Source: Actinomadura madurae (GTDB lineage: Bacteria > Actinomycetota > Actinomycetes > Streptosporangiales > Streptosporangiaceae). Taken from it: 64,000 nt of DNA. The translations under genes and the position numbers were made by a program. Where the stretch lies: assembly GCF_900115095.1 (NCBI RefSeq), contig NZ_FOVH01000014.1, positions 228,153 through 292,152 on the forward strand, in the 5' to 3' direction. Under the pieces are notes generated by a model that was not told where the DNA came from, searched no databases, and saw only the letters and a list, made by a program, of their open reading frames with translations. Positions 57,116 through 64,000 of the stretch are shown piece after piece; the stretch's first letter is position 1; each line of letters opens with the position of its first letter.

Positions 57116-57949
57116 ATGAACGCCGACGTCCCCGCCTCGCGGGAACTGGCCGGAATCGCCGAGCTCGCCGCCCGCGCCACCGGCGACCGGCTGCGGACGG
57201 CGTTCCGCTCGCGTCCGCAGGTCGACCACAAGAGGGACTTCCACGACCCGGTCACCGAGCACGACCGCGCGGCGGAGGAGACCATCCGGGCCGTCCTCGA
57301 CGAGCACACGCCCGGCAGCGTCGTCGTGGGGGAGGAGGGCGGCGTGCAGGGTGACGGGTCCGGCGGCGTCCGCTGGTACGTGGACCCCATCGACGGCACC
57401 GCCAACTTCGCCGTCGGCCTGCCGTTCTTCTGTGTGTCCATCGGCGCGGTCAGCGGCGGCGAGCTGGTGGCGGGCGTGGTGTACGACCCGGTGCGGGACG
57501 ACATGTTCACCGCGTCCCTCGGCGGCGCCACCTGCAACGGCGAGCCGATCGAGAGCCGCGGGGCCTCCCGTGACCGGGGCGCCGTCGTCGCGACGTCCTA
57601 CCCGAGCCCGCACGACCTGCGCGGCGGGCGCGAGGAGGTGCTTCGGCGCTACGGCCGGATCGTGGACGCCTTCGCCACCGTGCGCCGCCCCGGCAGCGCC
57701 GCGCTGACCCTCGCGCACGTCGCCGCGGGCTGGGCGGACGTCGCCTACGACTCCTCCATCAACGCCTACGACATCGCCGCGGGCCTGCTGCTGGTCAGGC
57801 AGGCCGGCGGGACGTACGTGCCGATCGGCGGCGAGCCCGGCGGCGACGACTGGGACGCCCCCGGATACCTGGCGTGCGTGGGCGGGTTCGATCTCGGTGG
57901 CTCCGTCCTCGCCGAGATCGCGGACCTGAAGGGCGCGGGCACCCGCTGA
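57116..57949 (+). CDS. Inositol monophosphatase-family phosphatase
   Basis: 277 aa, ATG 57116 with AGAAGGA. Metal motifs: GEEGG (about 82-86), WYVDPIDGTANF (about 95-106) and the C-terminal SINAYDIAAG (about 213-222). The family includes inositol monophosphatase, fructose-1,6-bisphosphatase and actinobacterial histidinol-phosphatase (HisN); the last two cannot be excluded. Divergent from the SDR. Confidence 0.9.
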   Translation: MNADVPASRELAGIAELAARATGDRLRTAFRSRPQVDHKRDFHDPVTEHDRAAEETIRAVLDEHTPGSVVVGEEGGVQGDGSGGVRWYVDPIDGTANFAVGLPFFCVSIGAVSGGELVAGVVYDPVRDDMFTASLGGATCNGEPIESRGASRDRGAVVATSYPSPHDLRGGREEVLRRYGRIVDAFATVRRPGSAALTLAHVAAGWADVAYDSSINAYDIAAGLLLVRQAGGTYVPIGGEPGGDDWDAPGYLACVGGFDLGGSVLAEIADLKGAGTR

Positions 57950-58076
57950 CCGGAGCCGCCGCGCCCGGAAAGGCAAGATTGTCCTGGGGGTTTGCCCTCC
58001 GGACGATGATCGTTCACCGCCGGTTCAGGGGCGGCGACCAGGCTCCCGCGTGATCCCCTCACGTGAAGGAGTGCCC

Positions 58077-59393
58077 ATGTCCGTGACCCGTCGCGGAGTC
58101 GTCAAGGGCGGCGCGGCCGGCGCCCTGTCCATCGCCCTCGCCGGAAGCCTGGACGGAATCTTCCAGACCTCCGCGGGCGCGGAGACCGGGGAGGCCTACG
58201 GCTACGGTCCGCTGATCCCCGACCCCAAGGGCGTCCTCGACCTGCCCAAAGGCTTCTCCTACAAGACGCTGTCGGTCGAAGGCGACCCCATCTCCGACGG
58301 CGTCGTCGTCCCCGGGCACCACGACGGGATGGCCACGTTCCCCGGAAGCAGGCACGGCCGGACCCGCCTGGTGCGCAACCACGAGCAGAGCGACAACGGC
58401 ACCCGCGCCGTGGCGCCCCCCGAGCTGACCTACGACCCGGCGGCCAACGGCGGCACCACCACCCTGGAGGTCGACAGCCGCGGCAACCTGCTGTCGCAGT
58501 ACGTCAGCCTCGCCGGGACCGCGGTGAACTGCGCGGGCGGCCGCACACCGTGGGGCGCCTGGCTGACCTGCGAGGAGACCGAGGGCTTCGGCGGCGAGAC
58601 CAAGAGCCACGGCTGGGTCTTCGAGGTCGACCCGCGCGGCCGGCGCACCGAGCCCGTCCCGCTGAAGGGGCTCGGCCGGTTCGCCCACGAGGCCGTCGCC
58701 GTCGACCCGCACACGCTCACCGCCTACCTGACCGAGGACGCCTCCAAGCCGTTCGGGCTGCTCTACCGGTTCCGGCCGCGCGCCCACCGCGGCGGCTACC
58801 ACGCCTACCGGTCGGGCGGGAGGCTGGAGGCGCTGTACGTGCGCGGCGTGCCGGACCTGTCGGCCGTCCAGGAGCCGGGGACGCGGCTGCGCGCCCAGTG
58901 GGTGGACGTCCCGGACCCGGCGGCGAAGCGGACGTCCGTCCGCGAGCAGTTCGACAAGATCACGCGGAGCCAGAAGCTCGAAGGCGCCTGGTGGGGGCAC
59001 GGCAAGGCGTACTTCGTCTGCAGCTTCTCCAAGACCGCCGACGGCGGCGCCGCCGACCACGCCGGGCAGGTCTGGACCTACGACCCGCACCGGAACGAGA
59101 TCGAGCTGCAACTGATCTTCGCGGCGGGCGGGCGCTTCGACGGCCCCGACAACATCACCGTGTCCCCGTTCGGCGGCGGCGTGATCCTGGCCGAGGACGG
59201 CGACGGCGAGCAGTACCTCGTCGGCACCACCCGCAAGGACCGGCCGTTCGCGATGGCCCGCAACGCCCTCAACGGCAGCGAGTTCACCGGCGTGACGTTC
59301 TCCCCGGACGGGCGGATCCTGTTCGCCAACCGCCAGTCGGACCCGGGCGCGACGTTCGCGATCACCGGGCCCTGGCACCGCCTGCGCGGCTGA
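58077..59393 (+). CDS. phoX: PhoX-type alkaline phosphatase (DUF839), Tat-exported
   Basis: 438 aa, ATG 58077 with GAAGGA. Tat signal TRRGVVKGGAAGALSIALAG. DUF839/PhoX beta-propeller: VRNHEQSDN (about 102-110), TPWGAWLTCEETEGFGG (about 160-176; Cys and Glu metal ligands), GRFAHEAVAVD, and DNITVSPFGGGVILAEDGDG (about 360-380). Ca/Fe-dependent extracellular phosphomonoesterase for phosphate scavenging. No Pho box found in the 127-bp upstream region. Name follows family usage. Confidence 0.85.
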   Translation: MSVTRRGVVKGGAAGALSIALAGSLDGIFQTSAGAETGEAYGYGPLIPDPKGVLDLPKGFSYKTLSVEGDPISDGVVVPGHHDGMATFPGSRHGRTRLVRNHEQSDNGTRAVAPPELTYDPAANGGTTTLEVDSRGNLLSQYVSLAGTAVNCAGGRTPWGAWLTCEETEGFGGETKSHGWVFEVDPRGRRTEPVPLKGLGRFAHEAVAVDPHTLTAYLTEDASKPFGLLYRFRPRAHRGGYHAYRSGGRLEALYVRGVPDLSAVQEPGTRLRAQWVDVPDPAAKRTSVREQFDKITRSQKLEGAWWGHGKAYFVCSFSKTADGGAADHAGQVWTYDPHRNEIELQLIFAAGGRFDGPDNITVSPFGGGVILAEDGDGEQYLVGTTRKDRPFAMARNALNGSEFTGVTFSPDGRILFANRQSDPGATFAITGPWHRLRG

Positions 59394-59401
59394 CCCGGCC
59401 G

Positions 59402-59719
59402 CTAGGCGAGGCCGCGGCGGGCGACCGCGGGAGGGCGGGTGCCCTGGATGGACGCGACCATGTCGAGCACCTGGCGCGTCCCGTCCGCCTGCGACTCCGG
59501 CACCCGGAACAGCGTCGCCCCGAGCCACGCGTAGACGGACGCCGCGGCGAGCAGCCCGGGATCGGGCTCCCGCGCGTCCGTCTCCAGGGTGACGAGCACG
59601 GCGCCCCCCGACGCGGCGAGCCGTTCGACGCGGTCCGCCGGGGGCGCCGTGCCGGCGTCCGCGGCGCCGGCGGGAACCGGCGCGTCCGGTGCGAGGACCT
59701 TCCGCTCTTGCAACCCCAT
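59402..59719 (-). CDS. Small protein resembling the C-terminal part of dihydropteroate synthase-like proteins
   Basis: 105 aa from ATG 59719. Contains LLAAASVYAWLGATLFRVPE and ends MVASIQGTRPPAVARRGLA, which looks like the last helix-strand of a pterin-synthase (FolP) relative; there is no pterin-binding barrel. It is located beside DivIVA-like, SRPBCC and 3-methyladenine glycosylase genes, where actinobacteria often carry a folP homologue, so it may be a shrunken remnant kept as a small protein. Low certainty. Confidence 0.5.
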   Translation of the reverse strand: MGLQERKVLAPDAPVPAGAADAGTAPPADRVERLAASGGAVLVTLETDAREPDPGLLAAASVYAWLGATLFRVPESQADGTRQVLDMVASIQGTRPPAVARRGLA

Positions 59720-59786
59720 GCCTCCAAGCGTGGCACGATCGGGGGCGGGGATTCGTCCTCCAGATGGGGTGCCGTCAGATCGGAGC

Positions 59787-60212
59787 GTGATCGTGGTCGT
59801 GGTTCTCGTCCTGGCCGGCGTGGCCGTGCTGGGCGCCGTCGTCGCCCTCGCCATGGGCAGGGGCGGCGAGCTGGCCGAGACCCATCCCGACTACCCGCCG
59901 CTCCGGGTGGACGCCGAGGGCCGGCCCGTCGTCGGGCCGAGGTCCTCGCCGCTGCGGTTCCCCGCGACCTTCTGGGGCTACCAGATGCAGGTGACCGACG
60001 AGGCCGTCGGGCGCCTTACCGAGGCCCTGCACGAGCGCGACGCCCGCGTCGCCGAACTGGAGCGGCAGCTCCGCGACCTCCGGCGCCGCCTGGGCGAGGC
60101 GGAGCCGTCCACTCCCATCGGGGCCCTGCACGGCATCGAGGACACCGGCAACGGGGTGCCGCTCCGCAAGGAGTCCGTGGAACCGGACGGCGCCAAGGAA
60201 GAGCACGCGTGA
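59787..60212 (+). CDS. Membrane-anchored coiled-coil protein (DivIVA-like position)
   Basis: 141 aa, GTG 59787. Single N-terminal membrane helix (about 2-24, IVVVVLVLAGVAVLGAVVAL), then FWGYQMQVTDEAVGRLTEAL and a coiled coil ARVAELERQLRDLRRRLGEA (about 90-110). The 'F-x-G-Y/F-x2-x-VDEALxRL' type motif is that of DivIVA-domain proteins of actinobacteria. May take part in polar or septal localisation. GTGA overlap with the next gene. Confidence 0.68.
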   Translation: MIVVVVLVLAGVAVLGAVVALAMGRGGELAETHPDYPPLRVDAEGRPVVGPRSSPLRFPATFWGYQMQVTDEAVGRLTEALHERDARVAELERQLRDLRRRLGEAEPSTPIGALHGIEDTGNGVPLRKESVEPDGAKEEHA

Positions 60213-60637
60213 GCGAGGTCGCCGTCCACGCGGAGGCCGTCTCGGCGGCCCCGCCCGACCGGGTCTTCGAGGTCCTCACCGACTGGCCGAGGCACGCCGA
60301 CTGGATGCCGTTCACCCGCGCCGAGGGCGGCGACCGGGTGGGCGACGAGCTGAGGGCGTGGACGGGCGTCGGCCCGGTCGGCTTCCTCGACACCATGGTC
60401 ATCACCGACTGGCGGCCGGGCCGGCGCGTCGCCGTCCGGCACACCGGCCGGGTGGTGCGCGGCGAGGCCTTCTTCAAGGTCGTCCCCGAGGGGGCGGGCA
60501 GCCGGGTCATCTGGGCGGAGCGCGTCGACCTGCCCCTCGGCCCCCTCGGCCGGGCGGGCTGGCTGGTCGCCGGCCCGGTCGTGAAGGCGTTCATGGGCCT
60601 CGGGCTGCGGCGCCTCGCCGCCTTGGCGCAGGCGTAG
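60209..60637 (+). CDS. SRPBCC (START-like) protein
   Basis: 142 aa, GTG 60209 coupled to the coiled-coil gene. Polyketide-cyclase/SRPBCC fold: AAPPDRVFEVLTDWPRHADW at the start, RAWTGVGPVGFLDTM, and terminal helix GWLVAGPVVKAFMGLGLRRL. Hydrophobic ligand-binding cavity expected; ligand unknown. Forms a short operon with its neighbours up to the DNA glycosylase. Confidence 0.85.
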   Translation: MSEVAVHAEAVSAAPPDRVFEVLTDWPRHADWMPFTRAEGGDRVGDELRAWTGVGPVGFLDTMVITDWRPGRRVAVRHTGRVVRGEAFFKVVPEGAGSRVIWAERVDLPLGPLGRAGWLVAGPVVKAFMGLGLRRLAALAQA

Positions 60638-60674
60638 GGCCGCACTGTCGCAGGCATGAGGTAGAAACGGCGGG

Positions 60675-61250
60675 GTGAGCACCGCGATTCTCGGCGAGGA
60701 CGGGCTGGCCCGCTGCCCGTGGGGGCTGTCGGCGCCCGACTACGTCGCCTACCACGACGACGAGTGGGGCCGTCCCGTCCGCGACGACCAGGGCCTGTAC
60801 GAGCGGCTGTGCCTGGAGGCGTTCCAGTCCGGCCTGTCGTGGCTGACGATCCTGCGCAAGCGCGCGGGGTTCCGGGCCGCCTTCCGCGGCTTCGACCTGG
60901 AGAAGGTCGCCGCGTTCGGCCCGGACGACGTCGCCCGGCTGATGGCCGACGCGTCGATCGTCCGGAACCGCGCCAAGATCGACGCCGCGATCGCCAACGC
61001 CCGCGCGGCCCTCGACCTGCCCGGCGGCCTGGCCGCGACGGCGTGGCGGTACGCCGACCCCGATTCCCCGGTCTACACCGACACGGCCGACGTCCCCGCC
61101 TACACCGACGCCTCCAAGGCCCTCGCCAAGGAGCTGAAGAAGAACGGCTTCCGCTTCGTCGGACCCACCACCGCCTACGCCCTCATGCAGGCCTGCGGCC
61201 TCGTCGACGACCACCTCAAGGACTGCCACCGCCATCGCGCCTACCGGTGA
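60675..61250 (+). CDS. tag: DNA-3-methyladenine glycosylase I
   Basis: 191 aa, GTG 60675. TAG zinc-snap features: CPWG near the start, YHDDEWGRPVRDDQGLYERL (catalytic Glu in DDEWG), LEAFQSGLSWLTILRKR, and terminal CGLVDDHLKDCHRH (Cys/His zinc ligands). Removes 3-methyladenine from alkylated DNA. Confidence 0.94.
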   Translation: MSTAILGEDGLARCPWGLSAPDYVAYHDDEWGRPVRDDQGLYERLCLEAFQSGLSWLTILRKRAGFRAAFRGFDLEKVAAFGPDDVARLMADASIVRNRAKIDAAIANARAALDLPGGLAATAWRYADPDSPVYTDTADVPAYTDASKALAKELKKNGFRFVGPTTAYALMQACGLVDDHLKDCHRHRAYR

Positions 61251-63836
61251 CTACTCGGCCCGGGTGGCTTCGAGAACAGGGACGGCGGCGGCCCGGCGGG
61301 ACGGGAGGGCCGACGTCGCCAGGGTGACGGCGGCGGCACCGCCGACGACCGCGATGAACAGCCACCACGGCGGGTGCGGCGCGAGGAACGAGCTGCCCGT
61401 GGCCAGGTGCATCAGCAGGACGGTACCGAGGGCCGTGCCGATGCCGAGGAGGCTGCCGAGCAGGACCACCGTCGCCGCCTCCCAGCGGACGATCGAGCGG
61501 ATCTGCGTCACCGTCGCGCCGACCGCGCCGAGCAGCCCGAACTCCCGGGTCCGCTCGGCGACGCTCATCGAGACCGTGGTCGCCATGCCGAACAGCGCGA
61601 GGACGAGCGACATGCCGATGAAGCCGTAGATGACGCGCATCCCCGTCCGCATCGCGTCGGCCGCCGACTTCACGTAGGCGGCCTTGCCGAGCACCCTCAC
61701 GCCGGGCACGTCCGCGAACGCCCGGGAGAGGGCCTGCTCGGAGCCGCCGCGGACCAGGACGACCCGCGTGGACGCGTCCGGGTCGAGGCGGTCCATCGTC
61801 GCCGCGGAGACGACGGCCTGGTCGGCGAACAGGTGGGACGGGTCGTGGTAGGCGGCGGCCACCCTCAGCGCGACCCTGCCCCGGGCCCCGCGGACGACGA
61901 TCCGCCGCCCCTTCTTGATCTTCTGTGCCTTCATGACGGCGGACGTGAGGGCGATCTCGCCGTCGCCGAGGCGGGGGAGCCGCCCGCCGAGTTTGAGGAC
62001 GGACGGCAGCGCGTCCTGGTCGGCGCCCGTCACGGTGAGATAGAGCGGCACGGGGTCCTCCTCGGGCGACGGCCGCTCGGGTGCGGGGGAGACGAGCTTG
62101 ATGTCCGACGCCGTGAGGGCCGCCGCCGCGGACACCCCGGGAACGGCCGCCGCCCTGCCCGCCGTGTCGCGCGGGAGGGGGACCGGGCCGTTCGAGGTCA
62201 CGCCGGTCGCGGCGACCGCGTGCTCGGCCCGCATCACCTCCGGCCCGACGGCGGCGAACCGCGCGTCCACCGACAGGACGATCAGGGCGGTCGCGCCGAC
62301 CAGCGCGACGCCCAGCATGAGCGAGGACGCGGCCGACGACACCCGGTGCGGGCTGCGGGTGATCGTGGCGCGGGCGAGCCGGCCGGCCTCGCCGCTGACG
62401 GCCGTCCCGACGCGCCCGACCAGGCCGCCGAGGGGGCCGACGAAGAACGGGGCGAGGACGGCGAGCGCGGCCACCGTCGTCATGCAGCCCATCAGGATCA
62501 GCACGCACGTCCCGATGGTGCGGTCGGGGCCGGGCGGCTCCTCGGCGCGGATCGCGAACACCGAGCCGAAGAACACCCAGGCGAGGGCGAACACCGCGAA
62601 CGCGCCGAGGAGGCGGGGCCAGCGGCGGCCGGCCGAGTCGGTGCCGGCGGCGCGCAGCGCCTGCATAGGGGAGATCCGGGCGGCGCGGCGGGCGGCCCGC
62701 CGCGCGGCGAGCTGGGTGACGAGGATGCCCGCCGCGGCGGGCACGGCGAGCGCGATCCAGCCGTACTGCGCGTCGGCGGCGGAGATGTCGAAGCCGTCCT
62801 CGGCGAACAGGCGGGTGAGCAGGGCCGACACCGGGTAGCCGGCCAGCACGCCGCCGGCCGACGCGACGGCGCCGAGCGCGAGGGCCTCCAGCCGGATCAG
62901 CCGCCTGATCTGGCGGGGCGTCGCCCCGATCGCGCTGAGCAGCGCGAGCCGCCGGGTCCGCTGCCGGACGAGCGTGCCGAACGTGTTGGCGACGACGAAC
63001 AGCCCGACGAACACCGCGACGGACGACAGCATGCCGATGGCGCCGCCGATCGAGGCGCCGGAGTCCCGCAGGCCGGCCGACTGGGCGTCGCGGACGCTCG
63101 CCGCCGTCCGGACGGTGACGTCCGCGCCGAGGTCGCGGGCCAGGGCGCCGCGCAGCTTCGCGGGAGGCACGCCGCCCGCCGCCTTCACCCAGACGGCCTG
63201 CCAGGTGCCCGCGGGGAGCCCGGCCGCCCGCTGGACGGTCGCGGGCGGCGCCAGCAGCAGGTCGCCGCTCGCCACGGCGCTGCGCCCCTGCACGGTGACG
63301 ATCCCGACGACCCTCATGTCCCGCGTCCGCTGCGGGAGCATCACCTTCACCGGGTCGCCGACGTCCAGCCCGCCCGCGCGGGCGACGTGCCGGGTGACGG
63401 CGACCTCGCCGTCGGCGGCGGGCGCGCGGCCCGACTCCAGGCGGTAGGGGTTGAGGCGGCCGTCGGACGTCCACGGCCGCAGCGCCGTCCCGGCCCCCGC
63501 GGGCGGCACGATCGGCGTGCGGTCCGAGCCGTACGCGGTGGCGGGGACCATCGCGTCGCCCGCCGCCGCGGCCACTCCCGGACGTCCCGCGACCTCGCCC
63601 AGCGCGACCCGGCCGTCCGGCGTCGCGTACGGGTCGTCGGGGTCGGCCTGGCCGCCCTGGACGAGCACGTCCGCACGGGAGTACTCGCTGGCGTCGCTGC
63701 CCGACACCGCCTCCTGCGCCCGCAGCCCGAACTGCAGCGAGCCCGAGATCAGCCCGATCGAGAACAGGGCCGCCAGCATCGTGGCGGCCAGCCGCATCCA
63801 GCCCTCGGCGAAGGAACGGCGCGCGATCAGCCACAT
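61251..63836 (-). CDS. FtsX/MacB-type ABC transporter permease
   Basis: 861 aa with two FtsX domains (each about three to four TM helices: one near 250-390, one near 730-855) and two large extracytoplasmic regions. FVGLFVVANTFGTLVRQRTR, LALLSAIGATPRQIRRLI (first FtsX), and REFGLLGAVGATVTQIRSIV (second) are the conserved coupling segments. Partner ATPase starts beyond the window and ends 5 bp upstream (63842). Typical actinobacterial lipoprotein/peptide or stress-related exporter. Confidence 0.93.
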   Translation of the reverse strand: MWLIARRSFAEGWMRLAATMLAALFSIGLISGSLQFGLRAQEAVSGSDASEYSRADVLVQGGQADPDDPYATPDGRVALGEVAGRPGVAAAAGDAMVPATAYGSDRTPIVPPAGAGTALRPWTSDGRLNPYRLESGRAPAADGEVAVTRHVARAGGLDVGDPVKVMLPQRTRDMRVVGIVTVQGRSAVASGDLLLAPPATVQRAAGLPAGTWQAVWVKAAGGVPPAKLRGALARDLGADVTVRTAASVRDAQSAGLRDSGASIGGAIGMLSSVAVFVGLFVVANTFGTLVRQRTRRLALLSAIGATPRQIRRLIRLEALALGAVASAGGVLAGYPVSALLTRLFAEDGFDISAADAQYGWIALAVPAAAGILVTQLAARRAARRAARISPMQALRAAGTDSAGRRWPRLLGAFAVFALAWVFFGSVFAIRAEEPPGPDRTIGTCVLILMGCMTTVAALAVLAPFFVGPLGGLVGRVGTAVSGEAGRLARATITRSPHRVSSAASSLMLGVALVGATALIVLSVDARFAAVGPEVMRAEHAVAATGVTSNGPVPLPRDTAGRAAAVPGVSAAAALTASDIKLVSPAPERPSPEEDPVPLYLTVTGADQDALPSVLKLGGRLPRLGDGEIALTSAVMKAQKIKKGRRIVVRGARGRVALRVAAAYHDPSHLFADQAVVSAATMDRLDPDASTRVVLVRGGSEQALSRAFADVPGVRVLGKAAYVKSAADAMRTGMRVIYGFIGMSLVLALFGMATTVSMSVAERTREFGLLGAVGATVTQIRSIVRWEAATVVLLGSLLGIGTALGTVLLMHLATGSSFLAPHPPWWLFIAVVGGAAAVTLATSALPSRRAAAVPVLEATRAE

Positions 63837-63841
63837 GGCGC

Positions 63842-64000
63842 TCAGCCCTCCATCCGGCGCATCACGGCGTGGACCTGGTCGCTCGTCGGGGAGAGCAGTT
63901 CGTGCACGATCGTCCCGTCGGCGAGGAACAGCACCCGGTCGGCGTGCGCGGCGGCGCCGGGGTCGTGCGTCACCATGATCACGGTCTGCCGGTAGGCGTC
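63842..64000 (-). CDS. ABC transporter ATP-binding protein, C-terminal fragment (continues outside window)
   Basis: 52 visible codons: H-loop VTHDP near the edge, then ADRVLFLADGTIVHEL and VMRRMEG before TGA 63844-63842. Partner of the FtsX-type permease. Confidence 0.88.
   Translation of the reverse strand, partial: DAYRQTVIMVTHDPGAAAHADRVLFLADGTIVHELLSPTSDQVHAVMRRMEG

Noticed and set aside
61216..63834. 872-codon minus-strand frame overlapping the permease
   Set aside because: Shifted-frame shadow of the FtsX-type permease.

Overview
The window is high-GC DNA from an actinomycete. Several features point to the Streptosporangiales, most likely Thermomonosporaceae (Actinomadura or a relative): XRE-DUF5753 regulators followed by tandem DUF397 genes, a class I cholesterol oxidase beside KstR-type operators, a 2-methylisoborneol operon, and many GTG starts with 1-8 bp gene overlaps. 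The genus is an inference from gene content, not from a marker gene.

Layout. 1-5834 (minus) is a five-gene operon: MFS transporter, duplicated-domain unknown, thiamine-diphosphate enzyme, M24 hydrolase and class IV aminotransferase (cut by the window edge). A divergent IclR gene lies at 6146. 7-17.6 kb is mixed: an MDR oxidoreductase, two DHFR-like reductases, a truncated hydrolase, a Cys-rich unknown, a DksA-type zinc-finger protein, a HEAT-repeat protein, a 1020-aa membrane-bound GH67-like glycosidase, a secreted hydrolase and a glyoxalase-fold protein. 17.6-21 kb is a small steroid locus: cholesterol oxidase diverges from a dehydrogenase/AhpD-like pair across a spacer carrying exact matches to both KstR and KstR2 operators. 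21.2-25.3 kb is a sulfate ABC importer operon ending in an Rrf2 regulator. 25.3-31 kb holds an ECF41/SigJ-type sigma factor divergent from a hemerythrin-MFS pair, with matching promoter motifs on both sides, then an MFS gene and a mannosyltransferase.

31-40 kb is the accessory region. It contains 19 tRNA genes packed into 2.0 kb (32485-34484), all on the plus strand and several of them structurally odd. Eighteen of these lie between two inverted copies of an 18-bp palindrome-cored repeat. The wider region is bracketed by two copies of the same gene leader: a truncated one at 31255 and an intact one at 36188. The intact copy opens a calpain-like cysteine protease gene directly followed by a small partner gene, which looks like a toxin-immunity or effector pair. 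An XRE regulator with three tandem DUF397 genes and two tiny Trp-rich proteins follows.

40-64 kb is more conserved: a lysozyme-like membrane protein, dapD, a phosphopantetheinyl transferase, dapE, two LOG-family phosphoribohydrolases, a 2-methylisoborneol operon next to a broken LacI gene, LysR/EamA, an HtrA-like lipoprotein protease, a TetR-controlled ABC exporter, a pyruvate-oxidase-like enzyme, an SDR, an inositol-phosphatase-family enzyme, a PhoX-type phosphatase, 3-methyladenine DNA glycosylase I, and an FtsX-type ABC system running off the right edge.
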